From Pohlia nutans (lineage: Eukaryota; Streptophyta; Bryopsida; Bryales; Mniaceae): 64,000 nucleotides of DNA. The stretch spans positions 15,738,336 through 15,802,335 of the forward strand of contig CM040091.1 of the NCBI GenBank assembly GCA_022496805.1, read 5' to 3'. The translations under genes were made by a program, and so were the position numbers. The notes beneath the pieces are model-generated. The model searched no databases. It saw nothing but the letters and a program-made list of their open reading frames with translations, and had not been told where the DNA came from. This document shows positions 32,858 through 43,637 of the stretch, piece after piece; the first letter of the stretch is position 1; every line of letters starts with the position of its first letter.

Positions 32858-35800
32858 CTAATTCCTGCCTTTTAATGGGTAGACAACCAGCTGGGGCAAG
32901 AAAACAGAACCGAGGTAAAGTTTTCCATCATGCTCGGTGGCTTCACTAATGCTTGAGTACTTGCCAGTTTGATCCTCCAGAGCCTCCTTCACGTGTCCGT
33001 ACGGGTCGACTCGCATGACGACCCCCTCGGGCCTTGCCACGGCGGCCCGGATTCGGTTCTGCGGAATGGGGAGGCTCACCAGAAGCGAGCGGAGCCACGG
33101 TCGTCGGTACAAAAACTCCTGCGCCTTTGACCTTGACGATGCGCCCAAGGCTACCCAGAAGTCCCCTGCCTCGTTGCACCGCACGTTGTCAACGAACGCT
33201 GGTAGCTGCGTAAATGTCTCGTGTGTCCCGGCTTTCTCCCCCTTCAACCAATAACGCACCAATCTGCAAGCACAAAAAAACATAGCTTGAAACATTATTA
33301 TCTCAAATATTTTTAGCATGCCCACATAAGAGCCATGTCAACACCAATTCTTCATGCTCATTCTTGTCATGTAAATAATGATCGCCATACACAGCGTATC
33401 ATAAACCATCATTGAATGTCCGTTAAAAAACCAAACACAAATGCATAACATACTCACCCTAAAGCCTAAACCCTAGCATAGTCTACATACTACATGATTC
33501 CTCTGACATGGTTTGGCACTTGATGCCATGTAACATGACACTCTTGATACTTAAATGCCGCGTAACGTACAAAGGGAATGGCCTGATATGGGTACCACTT
33601 TCACACATCTCACATAGTGTGACTTATTGACTTAAGCGAGGACTTAGGTTTAACTCAATTTTTTGTGTGCTAGAAATCACGTATTTAACACCATGTATAT
33701 AGTTGCAGCCATGGTGTCTATAACACCCTCTATTTTTTGTATTTTCCCAATATTTTTTTCTTACCAAATTATATTTCTCAAAAATCACACTATTTTTGGA
33801 GGGGGTACCCATATCAGGCCATCACCCAGCATTAAAAATTTCAAGATACAACAAATCACTGGTCAATCAAAGAATACAATTTCTTGTTATTCTCAACTTG
33901 TTGCGTCGACTTGTACGCGTAATTTTTGTGTAGGTGAGTCAGGGATGAACCTGCCAGTAATCGTCTCGGCGACTACAACAAAAGTGCCATCTTTGCTTGT
34001 GGCAACGCCATTTGCAAAGGCCAAGTTGTTGATAAGTACGGTTATCTCCTTGGTAGTTGGGTCCTACTTGATGAACCTTCCAGTATTATCACCTTCTAAT
34101 ACAAGTGGAATTACTTCACTGCCACAATCCATCACAAAGATTAATTTTTTTATTGGGTCAATCGAGTTATTTGTCAATTCCTACTTTCATTGCACTGCCT
34201 AGTTTAACCCCTAAGCCCCGAGCGACCATTTTCTGGTCGCTGCCCGGAAAAAACGGGCTGCCCGGAACAAAAAAATCTTTTTTTGAAAAAATAAAAAATA
34301 TTTTAAAATACTACATCAAGTCTACTTTCCAACCCAATTTGAATTATGGCAATCCGAGTTAAACTCCACCCGGGAGAATTTTTCAAAGTAGATCACCTCA
34401 ACATTGTCTTAGTGTTACAAAATTTGCTATTTGGGGAAAGTAATGATGATTCCTCCATCGTTTCTCTTGCTTTTTTGAAGTTTACGATAGATAGCCCAAC
34501 TTTAACCCCTAAATGACGGAGGGGGTAAGGGCAAAACGTAAATGTGTTATAAAAAATTACTTCTTCAACTTTGATGAAGTTTGGTCCAAAAGAGAAAATG
34601 AGGAGCTTGATGTTTAGTAACTTTCCATATGGTCAAATATCAAAAAATAGCTTTTTATCATCTCATAATGAATTTAGAAGCATTTAACTTCAAACATTTA
34701 TTAGAATCACAAATTTTATTTTTAGAATTTGAAATTTTGTATGATTTGTTAAAACTAGACATTCTATTCTAAAATCAAAAATTGCAAATTTTTCAATGGA
34801 GAGAACATCATTACTTTCCCCAAATAGTATGTTTTCTAACACTAGACAACGTAGAAGTGTTTTTCTTTGAAAATTTCTCCCGGGTGGAGTTTAACTGGGA
34901 TTGACATGATTCAAATTGGGTTGGAAAGTAGACTTGATTACCTATTTAAAAAAAAAAATTATTTTCTATAAAAATGTTTTTTCTATTTTGAGCAGCCCAT
35001 GAAAAAAGGGCAGAGACCATAAAATGGTTGATCCGTCACTTAGGGGTTAACCAATCGTACTAAATTTTGAACTCTAAAATTGAAAATTATAATTTATACA
35101 AATTTTCGAAGGTTAATGCTTTTAAATTTATTAAAAAATGATCTAAAGATTATTTAGGAAGTTTGACCGTACGGATAATTTGTAAAGATGATACTCTACA
35201 TTTTGTCTATTGAACCAACCTTCATCAAACATATGGAAGGCACATATTATAACACATCTATGTTTTTTCCAATACCCCTCGGGCTTTTAGGGGTTAAAGA
35301 TAATAATCGGCCCTTTCCGACATGGGCAGCAAATCCTCTTCCATATGAAACACTCATGTGATAAAATACTGACATGTTATTTTGCAGGGTGAATATCTGA
35401 CTTGTGCTGCGTAAGATACATTTCCCATTTCCATGCCTTTCAACTACTGAATGTGTTTACTATTATTAGATAAAAGAAACCACTTCCCCATTTCAAGGGG
35501 AATTCAATGCACTAAAATATTTATGATTCAAAAGTTTTATGAACAAGTTATGATTTTTTGAAGTTTTGCCTTTACAGTTTCTCCTTTGGAAGCCGTAGGT
35601 AAATTATTTCCTTTCAACTGTTGTACATTTACTTAACTTTAGGTTTAATTTTAGACTACCCATGAGAATGAGGAAACTATCTTATTACACGACGTGTCAT
35701 TTTTGATTTGCCAAATAGCCATTAAACATCAAACTCAACCCCTCGCACTTGATTTTCTCGGTTTTCAAACCACTTTGACCACAAATTGCTAATAATTCAG

Positions 35801-38107
35801 AAACATTTTTACAAATCTTCTTTTTCAAACATCATTCATGGCAAGAATCCTACAATTTTAAAATGAAAATTACTTCTACATTTTAAGACGAAAACCCAAA
35901 ACAATACTCCTTTCTAAATTAGAAAACTAAGGACGTTTAAGCCGGATAGGGTAGAGGTACTCACTTGAGAGGCCACTTTGTGGAGCTTTCAGTGAAACAC
36001 AGAATACCATCATGATCAAAATCAAGGTCATTTGTAAACGTCAAAGGCACGCCATCTATGTGGCTAATCACAACCTCAGCCAGGCCACCTTGAGGCCCCA
36101 CTTTCATGATGCCAAAGTATGCATCTGCGATCCACAATTCTCCTGTTTGCTTGTGGAACCTCAATCCCAAGGGACGCCCACAGATCGGCTCAAATGCAAA
36201 GTTGGGAGCCGCAGGGTTCTTAGGCATGCATACTTCCGACCTACATGCAACCCCATCAATCAAAATGTAAAATCCTCATGTACAAAACCACACAAGAAAA
36301 AACTACCTATCCAAAGGTGGGACACTGGGGAATGGTCTGATATTTGTACCACTTTTACGCGTGTCACATAGTGTGACTTATGTTTAACTTATTTTATGTG
36401 TGCTAAAACTCCCGTCTTTAACACCATGTATATAGTTGCAATCATGGTGCCCATAACACCATGGCTTTTCCAATGTAATTTTCAAATGTAATTTTCCAAT
36501 GGCTTTTTCTTACCATAAAGATATTTCTGAAAATTCACACTATTTTTGAGAAGGGTAAGTACTCATATTAAGCCAACACCCCATTGTGCAAGTGTTCCAT
36601 TGTGGTTAATGTCCGGGGTATCGACCAATTTAAGTACTTTGGAACATCAACTACAACAAGACACTTGTACCATGATAATAAAGGCCCTTGCCACTCCTGT
36701 GCCTGAACATGTTATTTTTCACATATAAGAACTCACTCTCCTTTCACCGAAGCACAAAAACTTACACATATACAAGAGCTAGGTTCCTAATCTTCTTCTT
36801 CACCTCATATACTCATTATTTGGGTGAAATTTAATCTGTAAAAATGTGTCAAAAATTAATGTTCAGATGGATGTTGAGTTGCACAATTCAAACCTCGATC
36901 ATAGCTCTAAATAATTTCTGGGACAGACATCAGTGTTTGAAAACACTCCAATTTGATCGAGACGCCTGTTTGAATTCCTAGATCTTTGAGAGTCCTCACT
37001 TGAATTAATCAATCATGTGCCAATTGCACCGAAGAATAACATCCTTGAGCACTTGCAAGAACTCACAGTTCTCCACCGAAGATAGAAACCAGTTAAAAAA
37101 GACTCAAATAGTGCATAGCGATCAAATGACCTATCTTTCCCAAAAATGTTGATGCTGTTTAATTTTGTTGCTAAAATGCAGTCACGCAAGAATACTAGTG
37201 TTTATCATATTTTCACTTTTAAAACTAGAGATCATATACGGAAATGACAGATACAAGCTTCTGTTGTGATTTCTATTTTCTTCCTAAAATTGACCATTGA
37301 TCCTTTGTCTTGTGGGCATCTAATCAAAGCTCGGTCGAACACAGACACGTTATTCGATAGAGGAGGACCATCCGGATTCCGGAAGGAATTCTTCTTCTAA
37401 TAACTTACTGTAAATTAACCCCGAAAGAACCATAAGGCCACCAGGTGGCTCTTGTTTTTTTCAGTAATTTTGAGTAGGTTTTATGTAGATTTTTTTTGGT
37501 TAATTTAAAAATAGGGACACATGTAGTATCGAGAACCTCACCTCGGCAAATGTACCCGCTGGCTACATTCTACACTAGATAATACACCGTGGGAGGTTCC
37601 CAATACAACATACTAGCCATTATAATTTTCACAATATGATTGTTTAAACTTGTCATTCTAAAACCATGAATCTTTGGTCCTTTAGGGGTTAAGAACAAGA
37701 TCTAGATACCAAAAGGATGGAGAAGGAATTGATGGAGAGCAACTTGATTACCGATTGTGTGCAGTCCAAGCAAAAGTGGTCCATCCGAGCTGGAGTCCGT
37801 CGAAGCGCAGCACGCGGCCATCGGCGATTCCCGTGTACGGACCACGCCCCTGCAAGTCGAACGCCACGCTTTCCGGTCCATTGAACTCGTCCCGCCCCTT
37901 CATGATGGACTGCGCATTCCGGAGCTTGCTCTCGCGGTCACGCGGGACGCTGTATTCGTCGACGGAGCCATACGTGATGCGCTTCGGCTGGAAATCTCGG
38001 CCACCATTAATATTGGCTCGCATGGAAACCTGCAATGGGTCTGTGGCCACGTACCACGCCACCGCCCCCACCAGCGCAGTTACAACAAGTAACACCGGCG
38101 TCGACAT
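32858..38107 (-). CDS. Strictosidine synthase-like (APMAP-type) protein, 4 exons, one in-frame TAG
   Basis: Members are six-bladed beta-propeller proteins anchored in the ER or plasma membrane. SSL proteins generally lack true strictosidine synthase activity. Exons on the minus strand: 38107-37752, 36240-35965, 34118-33951 and 33263-32858; 1,206 nt. Splice phases agree and every intron is GT-AG. An N-terminal membrane segment (VLLVVTALVGAVAWYVA) comes first. Then GPESVAFDLQGRGPYTGIAD, RPLGLRFHKQTGELWIADAY, NDLDFDHDGILCFTESSTKW, EGDNTGRF, LAFANGVATSKDGTFVVVAE and RYWLKGEKAGTHETF follow in family order, ending KLYLGSVFLPQLVVYPLKG. Codon 229 (34066-34064) is TAG where the family has Tyr before DPTTKE. 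Frame and splice sites are otherwise intact, so this is a recent pseudogene, a null allele, a readthrough site or a sequencing error. A second in-frame ATG at 38149 would add 14 residues. The introns hold two M MITEs and three TTAA elements. Confidence 0.9.
33574..33827 (+). mobile_element. Family M MITE, copy M4, in SSL intron 3
   Basis: GGGAATGGCCTGATATGGGT at the left and GGGTACCCATATCAGGCCAT at the right, 254 bp. It lies wholly inside the 33264-33950 intron and contains a short GACTTAAGCGAG insertion relative to M3. Confidence 0.9.
34204..35050. mobile_element. TTAA foldback element A, long inverted arms
   Basis: It starts TTAACCCCTAAGCCCCGAG, then the hairpin AGCGACCATTTTCTGGTCGC and GCTGCCCGG. 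The right end reads the inverse: GCAGAGACCATAAAATGG, then CACTTAGGGGTTAA. The arms (34204 to about 34500 and about 34759 to 35050) are homologous over 250 bp or more, sharing CTACTTTCCAACCCAATTTG and TATTTGGGGAAAGTAATGAT. It lies in SSL intron 2. Confidence 0.85.
34502..35297. mobile_element. TTAA foldback element B, interleaved with A
   Basis: The left arm starts TTAACCCCTAAATGACGGAG (34502 to about 34758) and the right arm ends CGGGCTTTTAGGGGTTAA (about 35051-35297). The arms are inverted homologues over about 240 bp (AAATGTGTTATAA and TTTGATGAAG near each tip). One arm lies inside A and the other outside, so the arm order is A, B, A', B'. Confidence 0.8.
36327..36582 (+). mobile_element. 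Family M MITE, copy M5, in SSL intron 1
   Basis: GGGGAATGGTCTGATATTTG to CTCATATTAAGCCAACACC, about 256 bp. This is the most diverged full-length copy, with a GTAATTTTCAAAT/GTAATTTTCCAAT internal duplication near 36475. Confidence 0.8.
37415..37692. mobile_element. TTAA-flanked MITE in SSL intron 1
   Basis: TTAACCCCGAAAGAACC to TTTGGTCCTTTAGGGGTTAA, 278 bp. A subterminal hairpin GCCACCAGGTGGC lies 22 bp inside the left end. Confidence 0.8.
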
Positions 38108-38380
38108 GTTGCCTGCCAGTAACAACAATCTAAACTCACAGCCTTGCAATCGGCTAGCAAATTACTAGGCAGCCCTCTCTGCGATTTAGGCACGAGTTGT
38201 CACCACTGGAAATACCATATTGACAATTCGTGCACTTGTCTTTCGTGTTGAGTGACGATGTAGTTCAACATTGCAGTCTGTAAGGGGGACAAACTTCTAA
38301 GTACGCAACACGTGATTGACAGGAGTAGATAATTGGTCTTTTTTAATAGATCTTTTAAAATAGAAAATTGGTCTTTTGAC

Positions 38381-38612
38381 TTAACCCCTAAACGTACCAT
38401 GGGGATAGTAGATACATTTTCGTATAATTGGCATTTGCTACCAACAAGAAGCTCTAAATTGAGATCTCAATAGTTTACTAGAACCGCATTGATCTAAATT
38501 TCAACTTCTTTGTTGAACTCAAACCCATTAAAGGTGTGGATCCATTCCAAACACAAGAAATATACGTTGTATTCTACTTGCTGCAAAGGCATTTTCAGAC
38601 GTTTAGGGGTAA
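38381..38612. mobile_element. TTAA-flanked MITE just upstream of the SSL gene
   Basis: TTAACCCCTAAACGTACCA to CAGACGTTTAGGGGTAA, 232 bp. Its near edge is about 270 bp before the SSL start codon, so it may lie in the promoter. It is the inverted homologue of 6634-6866. Confidence 0.82.
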
Positions 38613-39054
38613 AAATGATCCAGAACAAAAAAAAATTAATTAAAGGAATTGAGTTGCAAGGGACCATTTTCCTACGACTGATTGAATCAATGATCTCCTA
38701 CAATAATCTTGACGTTGTCAAGACGGAAGACACGATCTCCTCAAGGTAATAATTAAGTTGAGTAACGTGCATAGGAGCTACTTTGTTTTATTCTTTGATA
38801 GGTTCTGCGTTATCTTCAGTAGAGAGGAATTATGTATATTTAAATTATATGATATGTACTACCCATGCTCTTTAGGCACTCATAGTCAAACGACCCTGGG
38901 CTGACTGGAATCTAGTAGAGGGGTAGATTTCAGCTGTGGGAATTCTGAGTAGTGGCCGTGCGGCTATGCACGAGGATCTTCGGGGTAACATTAGTTGTGA
39001 TTATTGTATCATGCGGTAAGTACTGTACAGTTGTTGCAAAGTCAAAATTGCATG
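38613..39054. other. Intergenic, nothing identified
   Basis: Mixed composition with a GC-richer patch at 38880-38990. I see no gene or element ends. Confidence 0.5.
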
Positions 39055-39400
39055 CGTTGTCATTATATATGATCGTCTCCAGCAGCAACTCTGAAGTGCA
39101 CTCTGAGTTCCAGTGTTTTTCGTGTGTTTTTTCTCCATACTACATTCAGGAGCATGCATTGTCACTGCCTTGGCTCTACAAGAGATGGTGTGGAATATTC
39201 CACACCCAATGGTATTTTACCTGTAGCTAAATGAACATGTGAAGGCTCAGGGTGTTGAGCAGAGTGCATGAAGGAAAGGCAGTGGGTATGAAGGCTACTG
39301 AATGTTATATCGACACCTTCAACACTCAATCAGTATTTTCATAAGAGCATCTGCACCCTACCAATGAAAGCAGGAGATTCTCATAAAGTAAATGAGATTC
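39055..39400 (-). repeat. Repeat family R1, copy c
   Basis: Its reverse complement aligns with 61830-62147: AGCATCTGCACCCTACCAAT, GGCTACTGAATGTTAT, GGAATATTCCACACC and AACTCAGAGTGCACTTCAGA. It continues past the point (near 39072) where copy b is interrupted by the Tc1-like element, so it gives the empty site. Confidence 0.85.
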
Positions 39401-40447
39401 TCGTAAGGTAACATGTGATGTTTGGTTAAACATGATTTTTCCTTAGTCAAGATATGAAGTTTCTGGATGTCAATTTGTCAACTCCAAAAACTTCTAGTTT
39501 TGAAGTCTAATTGTAACAATCAAAACATTGATATTTTTTAACAATACAAATAAAAGCTGTCAGTTATATTTATTAGAAGCTAGGAAGCCTTGACCATGCC
39601 CTTGAGGCATTTCTTTTCCATTTTGAAATTTTCTTACAATTTTCTCATGAAAGGAGCTTGGAGCTGTTGTATTGTGAGGCCACTCTGACAGTGGACAGGA
39701 CTTGGACAGCTGAACTGGAGCTGAACCTGTTATAACTTATGCAAATTACACTCAAACCTTTTTAACCTTAGCACTTGGGGCCAGTTTTTCACTATGACAT
39801 AGTTTGAATATGTGACAAGTGTACTACAATTAACAATCGTGCAACAAGTGTGCAAATACATTCCAGAATGTCCTTTCAGAGGTCATAATAATAAAGAGCT
39901 TTGTGTATCGTCACAGGTAGTGTCTTGTCTACAAGTTAAGGCTTTCATAACTGATTCTTGAGGTATGAAACGAGTTTTCTTTTATATACACTGATTGAAG
40001 AAATTAAGCAGTGCATGATAGGAAAGCAACGCAATGGCATAGAACATCTACACACTATGAGACTACCGGACCTTTGTTGAGTCTTTGTGGCCTGGAGTTG
40101 AGAGAAACTCTAAGTTATCACGCATAACGCACTGTTATCATATAACTTTGTACTCTAACCACAACACTGTACTAAAAACATACAAGTATGCGTGAGTGCA
40201 AAGAAGGGGTATTAATTTGAACTTTGCCATATTATGTATACATATAATAAACATATTTAGAGATGAATATATTGACGTATTCTTACATTAAACATATATT
40301 TAGAACGGAATGGATTTGTATACAAAGGTTTTTAGACATACAACCTCTCGAATACAAAGGGGTTTTTAGAGGGGGTTGTGGACGCACGTGATTCTCAAAC
40401 GTAATGTACTGTAGAGTGCGCCCCTCGAGCATCAATGCAAACAGTGC
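39401..40447. other. Intergenic, nothing identified
   Basis: AT-rich to mixed sequence. No coding frame, hairpin or element boundary is visible. Confidence 0.5.
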
Positions 40448-40737
40448 TTAACCCCTAAAGGACCAATGACAAATTCTAATAACAAGGAATTATAATGACA
40501 AATTCAATTGATCATATTGTAAAAAAAATGTAGTTTAGATGGGATCAATTTTTTTTATCACCGGAGTCAGTGAGAAACATTACATGTGCTGGTAAGAAAA
40601 CAAATATAATTGAACAAAAAGAAGTCCGCTTAATATCTACTCAAAATTGCTAAGAACAAAATGAGGCTAAGGAGTAAATGAGGGAAGAGAAGATTACTGT
40701 ACTTTATTGAAAGGTTTTTATCTATATGTGGGGTTAA
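40448..40737. mobile_element. TTAA element, right end uncertain
   Basis: The left end TTAACCCCTAAAGGACCAAT is clear. The interior shares GACAAATTCAATTGATCATA and CTACTCAAAA with 51648-51821. The proposed right end GGGGTTAA at 40737 lacks the CTTTA that normally precedes it, so the boundary may lie elsewhere. Confidence 0.55.
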
Positions 40738-41232
40738 TTAGTTTTTTTTCTTTTTTTTTGTGCAAGTTCAAAGCTTGATTTGCAGCCCAACATGTGTGAC
40801 CTCAGTTCTCCAAAGGCTGTTGCGTAGGGCATGATATTAGCACTGGTTTTCATCCCACTGCAACAAGCCACATGACCCATTCACACCAAGAAGCTCCAGC
40901 ACTTGCGTTGCGTTCTTGAAATGCTGCAAGGTAAATTTCGAAAATATTATACAATTGTTTGCAGTGTCAGAGCTTCATTTCTTCCTGCTTCAAGTCAATG
41001 CAAGTGCATTGGTGAAGCGCAAATTTCTCGCTGCATCCAAAATGGGTTGAAGCAGCTTCTTACATTCGTCAGGTTAAAAAAATAAAATTTTACAAGAGCA
41101 CACAGTAGCTACCAAAAACTTACTTGATGAACGCAAATTCTCTACCGCACTCGTGTTGGGTGATTGGTGTGATTGGGAAATTAGGAGGACTCAGGATTGA
41201 TTTGGTCTAACATTTGCTAAAAAAAACCTGAA
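40738..41232. other. Intergenic, nothing identified
   Basis: Contains a T-rich run at 40741-40760 and otherwise plain sequence. Confidence 0.5.
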
Positions 41233-41244
41233 GCAGCTTGAGCA

Positions 41245-41890
41245 AATAGATACAAACTCCGGTCCTCTTTCGAGGTCAGTGTGAACAAGCAACTACGCAA
41301 TAAGGAGTTTTGACTAGAATAGAACGGGTGAAGGACAAGAATGCATTGCAGTGAAATCATGAACGGAATATATTTGCTACAGTGGCATTTAATCCAAAAA
41401 AATAGGTTGTTCCCACAATGCTCTTTCTATGGTCAAAGTCAAGAAAGTGTCATTACAAAAGTTTCGAGGCTTCCAAAGGGCTACGAATTTGGCTAGAGAT
41501 GCCATGCAAAAAAATGTTTAAAATATTTTTAAGTATTTTTAAAATAGCATATAAAAAATTTCTAAAAATTTCTAAAATCAAATCCTACATGGCCAAAATC
41601 TGGCCACGATAGATTTAGATTTATCATTTTTGATGTTTTTCATAATAGTTTTTAAGAAAAATATTTTAATGATGGTTTTATTATTTTTTTTTACATTTAA
41701 AAAAGTAATAATTTTTTTTTTTAGTTTTTTTTGCCCAAATGTTTTTGATTTTCCAAATTTTTCTTTTCTTTTCATATTCATATTTGTGAGTGAGGGTGTT
41801 GGTTCAACTCACAACCCTTTGAAAACCTCAAACAAAATCTAATGTTATTTGTAATGTCAATGATCCAGTGCCCACGGGACAAAGGGCCCT
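41245..41890 (-). mobile_element. SINE-like copy S6, interrupted, with 12-bp target duplication
   Basis: GCAGCTTGAGCA occurs at 41233-41244 and 41891-41902. Between them the tail end of the SINE-like repeat (ACAAACTCCGGTCCTCTTTC) at the left is separated from its other end (GTAATGTCAATGATCC and ACGGGACAAAGGGCC) by about 550 bp of AT-rich sequence (about 41288-41847). That insert is presumably a later insertion and I cannot define its termini. The copy is 5'-truncated. Confidence 0.75.
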
Positions 41891-41959
41891 GCAGCTTGAG
41901 CATATTTGAGGTATGGCTGAAATAAGGATTGCATAAAGCTTGGGCTCAACGCGTTTGCA

Positions 41960-42393
41960 TTAACCCTTAAACGTCAAGAGGGCCTGAACGGGGCAACCCG
42001 GAAGGCATCTAAATTTTTTGGGGAAAAAAAAAATTAAATAAATATCATCATCATTATTATTATTCTTATTTTTAATTTTTTAATTTTTTTACTTTTTTTA
42101 ATTTTTTTTGCAAAAACGGCTTTGCAGTGAACTGCTAGCTAGCACTGTAGCACTACGGCACTACTGAACTTCAGCTGCCCCAACCTCAAAACTTGTTCAA
42201 TTTGATAACTTTGATTGCTTACCAACAATTCCACAATCTCTCAAATAAGGCGAAAATTAGGAATCTAAATTGCTTTTTCAGTAAATTTCCAACGTACCAA
42301 TCCTCGCTTGATTTGATTGAGAAAATCAACTTTTTTCTTCATTGTTCTCTATTAAATAAGCCCATAGGGCTTTCCTGGACGTTTAAGGGTTAA
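41960..42393. mobile_element. TTAA-flanked element, 434 bp
   Basis: TTAACCCTTAAACGTCAAGA to CTGGACGTTTAAGGGTTAA. The inverted ends match over CCCTTAAACGTC. The interior is T/A-rich and non-coding. Confidence 0.85.
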
Positions 42394-42562
42394 CTTAGAT
42401 TGGACAAAGAAATGAATTTCAGGGGATTCTCTTATTGGCATTTAGGACTCACTGGTTGTACAGTATGGCATTAGTTGAGTAAGTTGGTGGATGTTTAGTA
42501 AATGTGCTTTATGTCTAACAGAAAGAGAATTATCTCCAATTCTACCCAAGAATTGACATAAA

Positions 42563-42892
42563 TTAACCCCTAAATGTACCGATCTTTTGAACACAAATAG
42601 ATGCTAGCTTCAAAAATAGATATTAGCATGACTTAGATGCACAATCGGTGTACATGAGAGGACCATTGCATGCATGAAATCTACCCCACAAATTTGACAT
42701 ACTTGCATTTCGAGGCCTCTCCAATATTATCAACATCTCTTCATCACAGGAGAGTTATTCTAATTGGTAGAGAATTTAATAGGCTTGCAAAGATGACGTG
42801 TATGAAAGTCATCCAAGATTGAATGAGAAAGTTACAGGACTTTGAATCCGTTCGTGATGCAGTTTCTGGACGCTGGGACGTTTAGAGGTTAA
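42563..42892. mobile_element. TTAA-flanked element, 330 bp
   Basis: TTAACCCCTAAATGTACCG to GCTGGGACGTTTAGAGGTTAA. The match is good apart from a G-to-A change in the right GGGG. Confidence 0.75.
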
Positions 42893-42980
42893 GTGTTTGA
42901 TTGTGCAAAGTTCCATGGCATTGTGCACAGAACAATGGGAGTGACATAAAAGTTAAATATACTGCCAATTACGAGGCGTA

Positions 42981-43533
42981 TTAACCCTGAGCGTGCAAGG
43001 AGTCCTGTGCGGCCATATGGCCATTTTTTAGTTGAACATTGATTTTAGCCTAGTTCTTAGTTTCAAATGAAAATGGTCCTGACAAAGAACGTGTGGGAGC
43101 TATCTAATTTCTAATCCAATATATCATTTGTCAAAATTGTTAAAATTGCGTTTGAAACAACACTTTAAAGCTCAAAACCCTAAAATTCTAATATACATGC
43201 AAAAAAAAGCTTTACAATCAAATTTGTTTTAATGTAAGCTCAAAAAGCATGCCACCTATACCTTGTTGTTCATCATTGTTATTTAAATTTTCCCTAAAAA
43301 AATAATACTATACTAAGCATTTAGTAATTACTATGATTTATATGAGAATTGTCTTTTGAAAAATCTTCTAAAATTCATTTTTTTATTGACATATTTATGA
43401 AAGAAAACAAGATAAACTCGTGCAACAATAAATCATTTGAGAAAAACACTAAAATTATATATAATATATTTTAAAATGTAAGAAATTGATGAGGTTTGAC
43501 CAAGTAATTGTAGTGTGGACGCTAAAGGGTTAA
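42981..43533. mobile_element. TTAA-flanked element, 553 bp
   Basis: TTAACCCTGAGCGTGCAAGG to GTGGACGCTAAAGGGTTAA, with a subterminal palindrome GGCCATATGGCC about 32 bp inside the left end. Non-coding. Confidence 0.72.
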
Positions 43534-43637
43534 GGGTAGACTTTGTACCATCCTCGATACCATCTAGAATTTTAAAGCTAAGATTACATGCAACAATCTA
43601 GAATGAAGAGGGTTTTAAGGTAACTATACCTTAATCC

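Larger units (their letters stand above)
32405..32859. repeat. Repeat family R1, copy a, abutting the SSL stop codon
   Basis: It aligns to 61520-61862 (shared ACAAGCTATCGTCT, GTGTCCTATA, AGTTGGTGAACC and AGGATACC). It ends with GGTAGGGTGCGGATGCTCTA, the same terminus found inside copies b and c. SINE-like copy S5 sits inside it. On the minus strand this terminus supplies the TAG stop of the SSL gene. Confidence 0.75.

Noticed and set aside
33015..33254. Plus-strand frames opposite SSL exon 4 (and 37755-38168 opposite exon 1)
   Set aside because: Shadows of the GC-rich SSL exons on the other strand.
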